NCBI RefSeq assembly: GCF_032854445.1
Contig: NW_027018261.1
Location: 1 to 50,198 of the forward strand
DNA: 50,198 nucleotides
Direction: 5' to 3'
Source: Liolophura sinensis
Taxonomy: Eukaryota; Mollusca; Polyplacophora; Chitonida; Chitonidae
Made by a program: the position numbers and the translations under genes. This document shows, in pieces, positions 25,275-37,930 of this stretch (its first letter is position 1; every line of letters begins with the position of its first letter). A model generated the notes under the pieces. The model was not told where the DNA came from and searched no databases. It saw nothing but the letters and a program-made list of their open reading frames with translations.

Positions 25275-28200
25275 ATGCGCAATTGGGCCAGGCATCTCCA
25301 GCTGTTGAAAAATTGCAAATTTCCTTGGTTTCCATGGAGTAAGAGCCGTTGCTGGGCACGTGATCTTGACATCATTGATTATTCATTTGTGGCTACAGCC
25401 AAAAGTATTGGTCGGAGAGCAACGCAGTTTGCACCATTCGATTTCTCGTCACAAAATACGTCGGATTAGCCTCTTACCAGCAGCATTGGAACAGTTTTTT
25501 TACTTTTGGATTTTTGCCTGTTCTTTTTGCGAATTGAAATCGGCTACATTAACTATGTACAATCGCGACTGGTCATTACTATATTCAACTTTTCATTATA
25601 AGTTATGTGCCCTTCGGTAGCCCAGACGACGTCAAATCTTTGGGCCAAGCCCATTTAACTCACCCAGCAAATGTCTTACTTCTAAGTCGAAGACAATCTC
25701 AATGTCTTTATCTACATGTAGAAAAACCACACCATTTGTATATAAAAAAAACAAAAGGTACTTGATACAATCCGCTGCAAAAAGTACAATTGAACACTGA
25801 CCCACATCAATAAGGTGTGCCAAAGGATGCGCAATTGGGCCAGACATCTCCAGCTGTTGAAAAATTGCAAATTTCCTTGGTTTCCATGGAGTAAGAGCCG
25901 TTGCTGGGCACGTGATCTTAACATCATTGATTATTCATTTGTGGCTACAGCCAAAAGTATTGGTCGGAGAGCAACGCGGATTGCACCATTCGATTTCTCG
26001 TCACAAAATACGTCGGATTAGCCTCTTACCAGCAGCATTGGAACAGTTTTCCCACTTTTGGATTTTTGCCTGGTCTTTTTGCTTATTGAAATCGGCTACA
26101 TTAACTATGTACAATCGCGACTGGTCATTACTATATTCAACTTTTCATTATAAGTTATGTGCCCTTCGGTAGCCCAGACGACGTCAAATCTTTGGGCCAA
26201 GCCCATTTAACTCACCCAACAAATGTCTTACTTCTAAGTCGAAGACAAACTCAATGTCTTTATCTACATGTAGAAAAACCACACCATTTGTATATAAAAG
26301 AAACAAAAGGTACTTGATACAATCCGCTGTAAAAAGTACAATTGAACACTGACCCACATCAATAAGGTGCCAAAGGATGCGCAATTGGGCCAGGCATCTC
26401 CAGCTGTTGAAAAATTGCAAATTTCCTTGGTTTCCATGGAGTAAGAGCCGTTGCTGGGCACGTGATCTTGACATCATTGATTATTCATTTGTGGCTACAG
26501 CCAAAAGTATTGGTCGGAGAGCAACGCGGTTTGCACCATTCGATTTCTCGTCACAAAATACGTCGGATTAGCCTCTTACCAGCAGCATTGGAACAGTTTT
26601 TCCACTTTTGGATTTTTGCCTGGTCTTTTTGCTAATTGAAATCGGCTACATTAACTATGTACAATCGCGACTGGTCATTACTATATTCAGCATTTCATTA
26701 TAAGTTATGTGCCCTTCGGTAGCCCAGACGACGTCAAATCTTTGGGCCAAGCCCATTTAACTCACCCAGCAAATGTCTTACTCCTAAGTCGAAGACAAAC
26801 TCAATGTCTTTATCTACATGTAGAAAAACCACACCATTTGTTTATAAAAAAACACAAGGTACTTGATACAGTCTGCTGTAAAAAGTACAATTGAACACTG
26901 ACCCACATCAATAAGGTGCCAAAAGATGCGCAATTGGGCCAGGCATCTCCAGCTGTTGAAAAATTGCAAATTTCTATGGTTTCCATGGATTAAGAGCCGT
27001 TGCTGGGCACGTGATCTTGACATCATTGATTATTCATTTGTGGCTACAGCCAAAAGTATTGGTCGGAGAGCAACGCGGTTTGCACCATTCGCTTTCTCGT
27101 CACAAAATACGTCGGATTAGCCTCTTACCAGCAGCATTGGAACAGTTTTTCTACTTTTGGATTTTTGCCTGTTCTTTTTGCTAATTGAAATCGGCTACAT
27201 TAACTATGTACAATCGAGACTGGTCATTACTATATTCAACTTTTCATTATAAGTTATGTGCCCTTCGGTAGCCCAGACGACGTCAAATCTTTGGGCCAAG
27301 CCCATTTAATTCACCCAGCAAATGTCTTACTTCTAAGTCGAAGACAAACTCAATGTCTTTATCTACATGTAGAAAAACCCCACCATTTGTTTATAAAAAA
27401 ACACAAGGTACTTGATACAGTCTGCTGTAAAAAGTACAATTGAACACTGACCCACATCAATAAGGTGCCAAACGATGCGCAATTGGGCCAGGCATCTCCA
27501 GCTGTTGAAAAATTGCAAATTTCCTTGGTTTCCATGGATTAAGAGCCGTTGCTGGGCACGTGATCTTGACATCATTGATTATTCATTTGTGGCTACAGCC
27601 AAAAATATTGGTCGGAGAGCAACGCGGTTTGCACCATTCGATTTCTCGTCACAAAATACGTCGGATTAGCCTCTTACCAGCAGCATTGGAACAGTTTTTC
27701 TACTTTTGCATTTTTGCCTGGTCTTTTTGCTTATTGAAATCGGCTACATTAACTATGTACAATCGCGACTGGTCATTACTATATTCAACTTTTCATTATA
27801 AGTTATGTGCCCTTCGGTAGCCCAGACGACGTCAAATCTTTGGGCCAAGCCCATTTAACTCACCCAGCAAATGTCTTACTTCTAAGTCGAAGACAATCTC
27901 AATGTCTTTATCTACATGTAGAAAAACCACACCATTTGTATATAAAAAAAACACAAGGTACTTGATACAATCCGCTGCAAAAAGTACAATTGAACACTGA
28001 CCCACATCAATAAGGTGCCAAAGGATGCGCAATTGGGCCAGACATCTCCAGCTGTTGAAAAATTGCAAATTTCCTTGGTTTCCATGGAGTAAGAGCCGTT
28101 GCTGGGCACGTGATCTTGACATCATTGATTATTCATTTGTGGCTACAGCCAAAAGTATTGGTCGGAGAGCAACGCGGATTGCACCATTCGATTTCTCGTC

Positions 28201-29126
28201 ACAAAATACGTCGGATTAGCTTTTTTCCAGCAGCATTGAAACAGTTTTCCCACTTTTGGATTTTTGCCTGGTCTTTTTGTTTATTGAAATCGGCTACATT
28301 AACTATGTACAATCGCGACTGGTCATTACTATATTCAACTTTTCATTATAAGTTATGTGCCCTTCGGTAGCCCAGACGACGTCAAATCTTTGGGCCAAGC
28401 CCATTTAACTCACCCAACAAATGTCTTACTTCTAAGTCGAAGACAAACTCAATGTCTTTATCTACATGTAGAAAAACCACACCATTTGTATATAAAAAAA
28501 ACACAAGGTACTTGATACAATCCGCTGTAAAAAGTACAATTGAACACTGACCCACATCAATAAGGTGCCAAAGGATGCGCAATTGGGCCAGGCATCTCCA
28601 GCTGTTGAAAAATTGCAAATTTCCTTGGTTTCCATGGAGTAAGAGCCGTTGCTGGGCACGTGATCTTGACATCATTGATTATTCATTTGTGGCTACAGCC
28701 AAAAGTATTGGTCGGAGAGCAACGCGGTTTGCACCATTCGATTTCTCGTCACAAAATACGCCGGATTAGCCTCTTTCCAGCAGCATTGGAACAGTTTTTC
28801 TACTTTTGGATTTTTGCCTGGTCTTTTTGCGAATTGAAATCGGGTACATTAACTATGTACAATCGCGACTGGTCATTACTATATTCAACTTTTCATTATA
28901 AGTTATGTGCCCTTCGGTAGCCCAGACGACGTCAAATCTTTGGGCCAAGCCCATTTAACTCACCCAGCAAATGTCTTACTTCTAAGTCGAAGAAAAACTC
29001 AATGTCTTTATCTACATGTAGAAAAACCACACCATTTGTATATCAAAAAAAAACAAAAGGTACTTGATACAATCCGCTGTAAAAAGTACAATTGAACACT
29101 GACCCACATCAATAAGGTGCCAAAGG
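25275..29126 (+). repeat. Seven-monomer HOR copy 4 (BCDEFGA, 3,852 bp)
   Basis: Monomers start at 25275, 25827, 26377, 26926, 27475, 28025 and 28575. The B copy is 552 bp because of a GT duplication (GGTGTGCC near 25815). It shares C-to-T at 25500 and G-to-A at 25920 with the block at 8217. Private changes include TCGAGA at 27214-27219 and CTCTTACC in place of CTCTTTCC in the F monomer near 27674. Confidence 0.93.
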
Positions 29127-31327
29127 ATGCGCAATTGGGCCAGACATCTCCAGCTGTTGAAAAATTGCAAATTTCCTTGGTTTCCATGGAGTAAGAGCCG
29201 TTGCTGGGCACGTGATCTTGACATCATTGATTATTCATTTGTGGCTACAGCCAAAAGTATTGGTCGGAGAGCAACGCAGTTTGCACCATTCGATTTCTCG
29301 TCACAAAATACGTCGGATTAGCCTCTTACCAGCAGCATTGGAACAGTTTTTCTACTTTTGGATTTTTGCCTGTTCTTTTTGCGAATTGAAATCGGCTACA
29401 TTAACTATGTACAATCGCGACTGGTCATTACTATATTCAACTTTTCATTATAAGTTATGTGCCCTTCGGTAGCCCAGACGACGTCAAATCTTTGGGCCAA
29501 GCCCATTTAACTCACCCAGCAAATGTCTTACTTCTAAGTCGAAGACAATCTCAATGTCTTTATCTACATGTAGAAAAACCACACCATTTGTATATAAAAA
29601 AAACAAAAGGTACTTGATACAATCCGCTGCAAAAAGTACAATTGAACACTGACCCACATCAATAAGGTGCCAAAGGATGCGTAATTGGGCCAGACATCTC
29701 CAGCTGTTGAAAAATTGCAAATTTCCTTGGTTTCCATGGAGTAAGAGCCGTTGCTGGGCACGTGATCTTGACATCATTGATTATTCATTTGTGGCTACAG
29801 CCAAAAGTATTGGTCGGAGAGCAACGCGGATTGCACCATTCGATTTCTCGTCACAAAATACGTCGGATTAGCCTCTTACCAGCAGCATTGGAACAGTTTT
29901 CCCACTTTTGGATTTTTGCCTGGTCTTTTTGCTTATTGAAATCGGCTACATTAACTATGTACAATCGCGACTGGTCATTACTATATTCAACTTTTCATTA
30001 TAAGTTATGTGCCCTTCGGTAGCCCAGACGACGTCAAATCTTTGGGCCAAGCCCATTTAACTCACCCAACAAATGTCTTACTTCTAAGTCGAAGACAAAC
30101 TCAATGTCTTTATCTACATGTAGAAAAACCACACCATTTGTATATAAAAGAAACAAAAGGTACTTGATACACTCCGCTGTAAAAAGTACAATTGAACACT
30201 GACCCACATCAATAAGGTGCCAAAGGATGCGCAATTGGGCCAGGCATCTCCAGCTGTTGAAAAATTGCAAATTTCCTTGGTTTCCATGGAGTAAGAGCCG
30301 TTGCTGGGCACGTGATCTTGACATCATTGATTATTCATTTGTGGCTACAGCCAAAAGTATTGGTCGGAGAGCAACGCGGTTTGCACCATTCGATTTCTCG
30401 TCACAAAATACGTCGGATTAGCCTCTTACCAGCAGCATTGGAACAGTTTTTCCACTTTTGGATTTTTGCCTGGTCTTTTTGCTAATTGAAATCGGCTACA
30501 TTAACTATGTACAATCGCGACTGGTCATTACTATATTCAGCATTTCATTATAAGTTATGTGCCCTTCGGTAGCCCAGACGACGTCAAATCTTTGGGCCAA
30601 GTCCATTTAACTCACCCAGCAAATGTCTTACTCCTAAGTCGAAGACAAACTCAATGTCTTTATCTACATGTAGAAAAACCACACCATTTGTTTATAAAAA
30701 AACACAAGGTACTTGATACAGTCTGCTGTAAAAAGTACAATTAAACACTGACCCACATCAATAAGGTGCCAAACGATGCGCAATTGGGCCAGGCATCTCC
30801 AGCTGTTGAAAAATTGCAAATTTCCTTGGTTTCCATGGATTAAGAGCCGTTGCTGGGCACGTGATCTTGACATCATTGATTATTCATTTGTGGCTACAGC
30901 CAAAAGTATTGGTCGGAGAGCAACGCGGTTTGCACCATTCGATTTCTCGTCACAAAATACGTCGGATTAGCCTCTTTCCAGCAGCATTGGAACAGTTTTT
31001 CTACTTTTGGATTTTTGCCTGGTCTTTTTGCGAATTGAAATCGGCTACATTAACTATGTACAATCGCGACTGGTCATTACTATATTCAACTTTTCATTAT
31101 AAGTTATGTGCCCTTCGGTAGCCCAGACGACGTCAAATCTTTGGGCCAAGCCCATTTAACTCACCCAGCAAATGTCTTACTTCTAAGTCGAAGAAAAACT
31201 CAATGTCTTTATCTACATGTAGAAAAACCACACCATTTGTATATAAAAAAAAAACAAAAGGTACTTGATACAATCCGCTGTAAAAAGTACAATTGAATAC
31301 TGACCCACATCAATAAGGTGCCAAAGG
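29127..31327 (+). repeat. Four-monomer block B C D A
   Basis: Monomers start at 29127, 29677, 30227 and 30776. The order follows the seven-mer as far as D and then jumps to an A-type 3' end. The D copy ends with the AAACGATG seen at the end of E, and the next copy has GGATTAAG in its 5' part as E and F do, so E-F-G was probably lost by an out-of-register exchange. The C copy has ACACTCCGCTG near 30170, shared with 16470. AATTAAACAC near 30740 is private. Confidence 0.82.
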
Positions 31328-32978
31328 ATGCGCAATTGGGCCAGGCATCTCCAGCTGTTGAAAAATTGCAAATTTCCTTGGTTTCCATGGAGTAAGAGCC
31401 GTTGCTGGGCACGTGATCTTGACATCATTGATTATTCATTTGTGGCTACAGCCAAAAGTATTGGTCGGAGAGCAACGCGGTTTGCACCATTCGATTTCTC
31501 GTCACAAAATACGTCGGATTAGCCTCTTACCAGCAGCATTAGAACAGTTTTTCTACTTTTGGATTTTTGCCTGTTCTTTTTGCGAATTGAAATCGGCTAC
31601 ATTAACTATGTACAATCGCGACTGGTCATTACTATATTCAACTTTTCATTATAAGTTATGTGCCCTTCGGTAGCCCAGACGACGTCAAATCTTTGGGCCA
31701 AGCCCATTTAACTCACCCAGCAAATGTCTTACTTCTAAGTCGAAGACAATCTCAATGTCTTTATCTACATGTAGAAAAACCACACCATTTGTATATAAAA
31801 AAAACAAAAGGTACTTGATACAATCCGCTGCAAAAAGTACAATTGAACACTGACCCACATCAATAAGGTGCCAAAGGATGCGCAATTGGGCCAGGCATCT
31901 CCAGCTGTTGAAAAATTGCAAATTTCCTTGGTTTCCATGGAGTAAGAGCCGTTGCTGGGCACGTGATCTTGACATCATTGATTATTCATTTGTGGCTACA
32001 GCCAAAAGTATTGGTCGGAGAGCAACGCGGTTTGCACCATTCGATTTCTCGTCACAAAATACGTCGGATTAGCCTCTTACCAGCAGCATTGGAACAGTTT
32101 TTCCACTTTTGGATTTTTGCCTGGTCTTTTTGCTAATTGAAATCGGGTACATTAACTATGTACAATCGCGACTGGTCATTACTATATTCAGCATTTCATT
32201 ATAAGTTATGTGCCCTTCGGTAGCCCAGACGACGTCAAATCTTTGGGCCAAGCCCATTTAACTCACCCAGCAAATGTCTTACTCCTAAGTCGAAGACAAA
32301 CTCAATGTCTTTATCTACATGTAGAAAAACCACACCATTTGTTTATAAAAAAACACAAGGTACTTGATACAGTCTGCTGTAAAAAGTACAATTGAACACT
32401 GACCCACATCAATAAGGTGCCAAACGATGCGCAATTGGGCCAGGCATCTCCAGCTGTTGAAAAATTGCAAATTTCCTTGGTTTCCATGGATTAAGAGCCG
32501 TTGCTGGGCACGTGATCTTGACATCATTGATTATTCATTTGTGGCTACAGCCAAAAGTATTGGTCGGAGAGCAACGCGGTTTGCACCATTCGATTTCTCG
32601 TCACAAAATACGTCGGATTAGCCTCTTTCCAGCAGCATTGGAACAGTTTTTCTACTTTTGGATTTTTGCCTGGTCTTTTTGCGAATTGAAATCGGCTACA
32701 TTAACTATGTACAATCGCGACTGGTCATTACTATATTCAACTTTTCATTATAAGTTATGTGCCCTTCGGTAGCCCAGACGACGTCAAATCTTTGGGCCAA
32801 GCCCATTTAACTCACCCAGCAAATGTCTTACTTCTAAGTCGAAGAAAAACTCAATGTCTTTATCTACATGTAGAAAAACCACACCATTTGTATATCAAAA
32901 AAAAACAAAAGGTACTTGATACAATCCGCTGTAAAAAGTACAATTGAATACTGACCCACATCAATAAGGTGCCAAAGG
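31328..32978 (+). repeat. Three-monomer HOR B D A, copy 1 (1,651 bp)
   Basis: Monomers start at 31328 (B), 31878 (D) and 32427 (A). Rare shared variants with the next unit are CATTAGAACAG near 31540, CGGGTAC in D near 32144, and GAATACTG just upstream near 31296. Together they define a young three-monomer unit derived from the BCD-A block. Confidence 0.9.
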
Positions 32979-34629
32979 ATGCGCAATTGGGCCAGGCATC
33001 TCCAGCTGTTGAAAAATTGCAAATTTCCTTGGTTTCCATGGAGTAAGAGCCGTTGCTGGGCACGTGATCTTGACATCATTGATTATTCATTTGTGGCTAC
33101 AGCCAAAAGTATTGGTCGGAGAGCAACGCGGTTTGCACCATTCGATTTCTCGTCACAAAATACGTCGGATTAGCCTCTTACCAGCAGCATTAGAACAGTT
33201 TTTCTACTTTTGGATTTTTGCCTGTTCTTTTTGCGAATTGAAATCGGCTACATTAACTATGTACAATCGCGACTGGTCATTACTATATTCAACTTTTCAT
33301 TATAAGTTATGTGCCCTTCGGTAGCCCAGACGACGTCAAATCTTTGGGCCAAGCCCATTTAACTCACCCAGCAAATGTCTTACTTCTAAGTCGAAGACAA
33401 TCTCAATGTCTTTATCTACATGTAGAAAAACCACACCATTTGTATATAAAAAAAACAAAAGGTACTTGATACAATCCGCTGCAAAAAGTACAATTGAACA
33501 CTGACCCACATCAATAAGGTGCCAAAGGATGCGCAATTGGGCCAGGCATCTCCAGCTGTTGAAAAATTGCAAATTTCCTTGGTTTCCATGGAGTAAGAGC
33601 CGTTGCTGGGCACGTGATCTTGACATCATTGATTATTCATTTGTGGCTACAGCCAAAAGTATTGGTCGGAGAGCAACGCGGTTTGCACCATTCGATTTCT
33701 CGTCACAAAATACGTCGGATTAGCCTCTTACCAGCAGCATTGGAACAGTTTTTCCACTTTTGGATTTTTGCCTGGTCTTTTTGCTAATTGAAATCGGGTA
33801 CATTAACTATGTACAATCGCGACTGGTCATTACTATATTCAGCATTTCATTATAAGTTATGTGCCCTTCGGTAGCCCAGAAGACGTCAAATCTTTGGGCC
33901 AAGCCCATTTAACTCACCCAGCAAATGTCTTACTCCTAAGTCGAAGACAAACTCAATGTCTTTATCTACATGTAGAAAAACCACACCATTTGTTTATAAA
34001 AAAACACAAGGTACTTGATACAGTCTGCTGTAAAAAGTACAATTGAACACTGACCCACATCAATAAGGTGCCAAACGATGCGCAATTGGGCCAGGCATCT
34101 CCAGCTGTTGAAAAATTGCAAATTTCCTTGGTTTCCATGGATTAAGAGCCGTTGCTGGGCACGTGATCTTGACATCATTGATTATTCATTTGTGGCTACA
34201 GCCAAAAGTATTGGTCGGAGAGCAACGCGGTTTGCACCATTCGATTTCTCGTCACAAAATACGTCGGATTAGCCTCTTTCCAGCAGCATTGGAACAGTTT
34301 TTCTACTTTTGGATTTTTGCCTGGTCTTTTTGCGAATTGAAATCGGCTACATTAACTATGTACAATCGCGACTGGTCATTACTATATTCAACTTTTCATT
34401 ATAAGTTATGTGCCCTTCGGTAGCCCAGACGACGTCAAATCTTTGGGCCAAGCCCATTTAACTCACCCAGCAAATGTCTTACTTCTAAGTCGAAGAAAAA
34501 CTCAATGTCTTTATCTACATGTAGAAAAACCACACCATTTGTATATCAAAAAAAAACAAAAGGTACTTGATACAATCCGCTGTAAAAAGTACAATTGAAC
34601 ACTGACCCACATCAATAAGGTGCCAAAGG
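32979..34629 (+). repeat. Three-monomer HOR B D A, copy 2 (1,651 bp)
   Basis: Monomers start at 32979, 33529 and 34078, matching the previous unit at an offset of 1,651 bp with CATTAGAACAG near 33190 and CGGGTAC near 33796. A private C-to-A changes GACGACGTC to GAAGACGTC near 33880. The following A copy has GAACACTG rather than GAATACTG, so homogeneity fades there. Confidence 0.9.
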
Positions 34630-35179
34630 ATGCGCAATTGGGCCAGGCATCTCCAGCTGTTGAAAAATTGCAAATTTCCTTGGTTTCCATGGAGTAAGAG
34701 CCGTTGCTGGGCACGTGATCTTGACATCATTGATTATTCATTTGTGGCTACAGCCAAAAGTATTGGTCGGAGAGCAACGCGGTTTGCACCATTCGATTTC
34801 TCGTCACAAAATACGTCGGATTAGCCTCTTACCAGCAGCATTGGAACAGTTTTTCTACTTTTGGATTTTTGCCTGTTCTTTTTGCTTATTGAAATCGGCT
34901 ACATTAACTATGTACAATCGCGACTGGTCATTACTATATTCAACTTTTCATTATAAGTTATGTGCCCTTCGGTAGCCCAGACGACGTCAAATCTTTGGGC
35001 CAAGCCCATTTAACTCACCCAGCAAATGTCTTACTTCTAAGTCGAAGACAATCTCAATGTCTTTATCTACATGTAGAAAAACCACACCATTTGTATATAA
35101 AAAAAACAAAAGGTACTTGATACAATCCGCTGCAAAAAGTACAATTGAACACTGACCCACATCAATAAGGTGCCAAAGG
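34630..35179 (+). repeat. Single B monomer ending the BDA zone
   Basis: B-type 3' half (CAATCTC, CTGCAAAAA) but GCTTATTG near 34885 instead of the GCGAATTG of the two preceding B copies. It joins the BDA zone to the G-D'-H zone. Confidence 0.8.
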
Positions 35180-37930
35180 ATGCGCAATTGGGCCAGACAT
35201 CTCCAGCTGTTGAAAAATTGCAAATTTCCTTGGTTTCCATGGAGTAAGAGCCGTTGCTGGGCACGTGATCTTGACATCATTGATTATTCATTTGTGGCTA
35301 CAGCCAAAAGTATTGGTCGGAGAGCAACGCGGATTGCACCATTCGATTTCTCGTCACAAAATACGTCGGATTAGCCTCTTTCCAGCAGCATTGGAACAGT
35401 TTTCCCACTTTTGGATTTTTGCCTGGTCTTTTTGTTTATTGAAATCGGCTACATTAACTATGTACAATCGCGACTGGTCATTACTATATTCAACTTTTCA
35501 TTATAAGTTATGTGCCCTTCGGTAGCCCAGACGACGTCAAATCTTTGGGCCAAGCCCATTTAACTCACCCAACAAATGTCTTACTTCTAAGTCGAAGACA
35601 AACTCAATGTCTTTATCTACATGTAGAAAAACCACACCATTTGTATATAAAAAAAACACAAGGTACTTGATACAATCCGCTGTAAAAAGTACAATTGAAC
35701 ACTGACCCACATCAATAAGGTGCCAAAGGATGCGCAATTGGGCCAGGCATCTCCAGCTGTTGAAAAATTGCAAATTTCCTTGGTTTCCATGGAGTAAGAG
35801 CCGTTGCTGGGCACGTGATCTTGACATCATTTATTATTCATTTGTGGCTACAGCCAAAAGTTTTGGTAGGAGAGCAACGCGGTTTGCACCATTCGATTTC
35901 TCGTCACAAAATACGTCGGATTAGCCTCTTACCAGCAGCATTGGAACAGTTTTTCCACTTTTGGATTTTTGCCTGGTCTTTTTGCGAATTGAAATCGGCT
36001 ACATTAACTATGTACAATCGCGACTGGTCATTACTATATTCAGCATTTCATTATAAGTTATGTGCCCTTCGGTAGCCCAGACGACGTCAAATCTTTGGGC
36101 CAAGCCCATTTAACTCACCCAGCAAATGTCTTACTCCTAAGTCGAAGACAAACTCAATGTCTTTATCTACATGTAGAAAAACCACACCATTTGTTCATAA
36201 AAAAACACAAGGTACTTGATACAGTCTGCTGTAAAAAGTACAATTGAACACTGACCCACATCAATAAGGTGCCAAAAGATGCGCAATTGGGCCAGGCATC
36301 TCCAGCTGTTGAAAAATTGCAAATTTCTATGGTTTCCATGGATTAAGAGCCGTTGCTGGGCACGTGATCTTGACATCATTGATTATTCATTTGTGGCTAC
36401 AGCCAAAAGTATTGGTCGAAGAGCAACGCGGTTTGCACCATTCGCTTTCTCGTCACAAAATACGTCGGATTAGCCTCTTACCAGCAGCATTGGAACAGTT
36501 TTTCTACTTTTGGATTTTTGCCTGGTCTTTTTGCGAATTGAAATCGGCTACATTAACTATGTACAATCGCGACTGGTCATTACTATATTCAACTTTTCAT
36601 TATAAGTTATGTGCCCTTCGGTAGCCCAGACGACGTCAAATCTTTGGGCCAAGCCCATTTAACTCACCCAGCAAATGTCTTACTTCTAAGTCGAAGAAAA
36701 ACTCAATGTCTTTATCTACATGTAGAAAAACCACACCATTTGTATATAAAAAAAACAAAAGGTACTTGATACAATACGCTGTAAAAAGTACAATTGAACA
36801 CTGACCCACATCAATAAAGTGGCAAAAGATGCGCAATTGGGCCAGGCATCTCCAGCTGTTGAAAAATTGCAAATTTCTATGGTTTCCATGGATTAAGAGC
36901 CGTTGCTGGGCACGTGATCTTGACATCATTGATTATTCATTTGTGGCTACAGCCAAAAGTATTGGTCGGAGAGCAACGCGGGTTTGCACCATTCGATTTC
37001 TCGTCACAAAATACGTCGGATTAGCCTCTTACCAGCAGCATTGGAACAGTTTTTCCACTTTTGGATTTTTGCCTGGTCTTTTTGCTAATTGAAATCGGCT
37101 ACATTAACTATGTACAATCGCGACTGGTCATTACTATATTCAGCATTTCATTATAAGTTATGTGCCCTTCGGTAGCCCAGACGACGTCAAATCTTTGGGC
37201 CAAGCCCATTTAACTCACCCAGCAAATGTCTTACTCCTAAGTCGAAGACAAACTCAATGTCTTTATCTACATGTAGAAAAAACCACACCATTTGTTTATA
37301 AAAAAACACAAGGTACTTGATACAGTCTGCTGTAAAAAGTACAATTGAACACTGACCCACATCAATAAGGTGCCAAAGGATGCGCAATTGGGCCAGGCAT
37401 CTCCAGCTGTTGAAAAATTGCAAAATTTCCTTGGTTTCCATGGATTAAGAGCCGTTGCTGGGCACGTGATCTTGACATCATTGATTATTCATTTGTGGCT
37501 ACAGCCAAAAGTATTGGTCGGAGAGCAACGCGGTTTGCACCATTCGATTTCTCGTCACAAAATACGTCGGATTAGCCTCTTTCCAGCAGCATTGGAACAG
37601 TTTTTCTACTTTTGGATTTTTGCCTGGTCTTTTTGCGAATTGAAATCGGCTACATTAACTATGTACAATCGCGACTGGTCATTACTATATTCAACTTTTC
37701 ATTATAAGTTATGTGCCCTTCGGTAGCCCAGACGACGTCAAATCTTTGGGCCAAGCCCATTTAACTCACCCAGCAAATGTCTTACTTCTAAGTCGAAGAA
37801 AAACTCAATGTCTTTATCTACATGTAGAAAAACCACACCATTTGTATATAAAAAAAACAAAAGGTACTTGATACAATACGCTGTAAAAAGTACAATTGAA
37901 CACTGACCCGCATCAATAAAGTGGCAAAAG
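35180..37930 (+). repeat. Five-monomer block G D' H D H (2,751 bp)
   Basis: Monomers start at 35180, 35730, 36279, 36829 and 37380. The G, D' and H copies recur 2,751 bp later at 37931, 38481 and 39030, sharing TCATTTATTATTC near 35828/38579 and TTCATAAA near 36194/38945. The fourth copy has one extra G near 36981 and one extra A near 37282, and the fifth an extra A near 37425. Confidence 0.82.

Noticed and set aside
37370-37726. The longest open frame in the window (118 residues)
   Set aside because: It is longer only because one extra A near 37425 fuses two frames that are separate in all other monomers.
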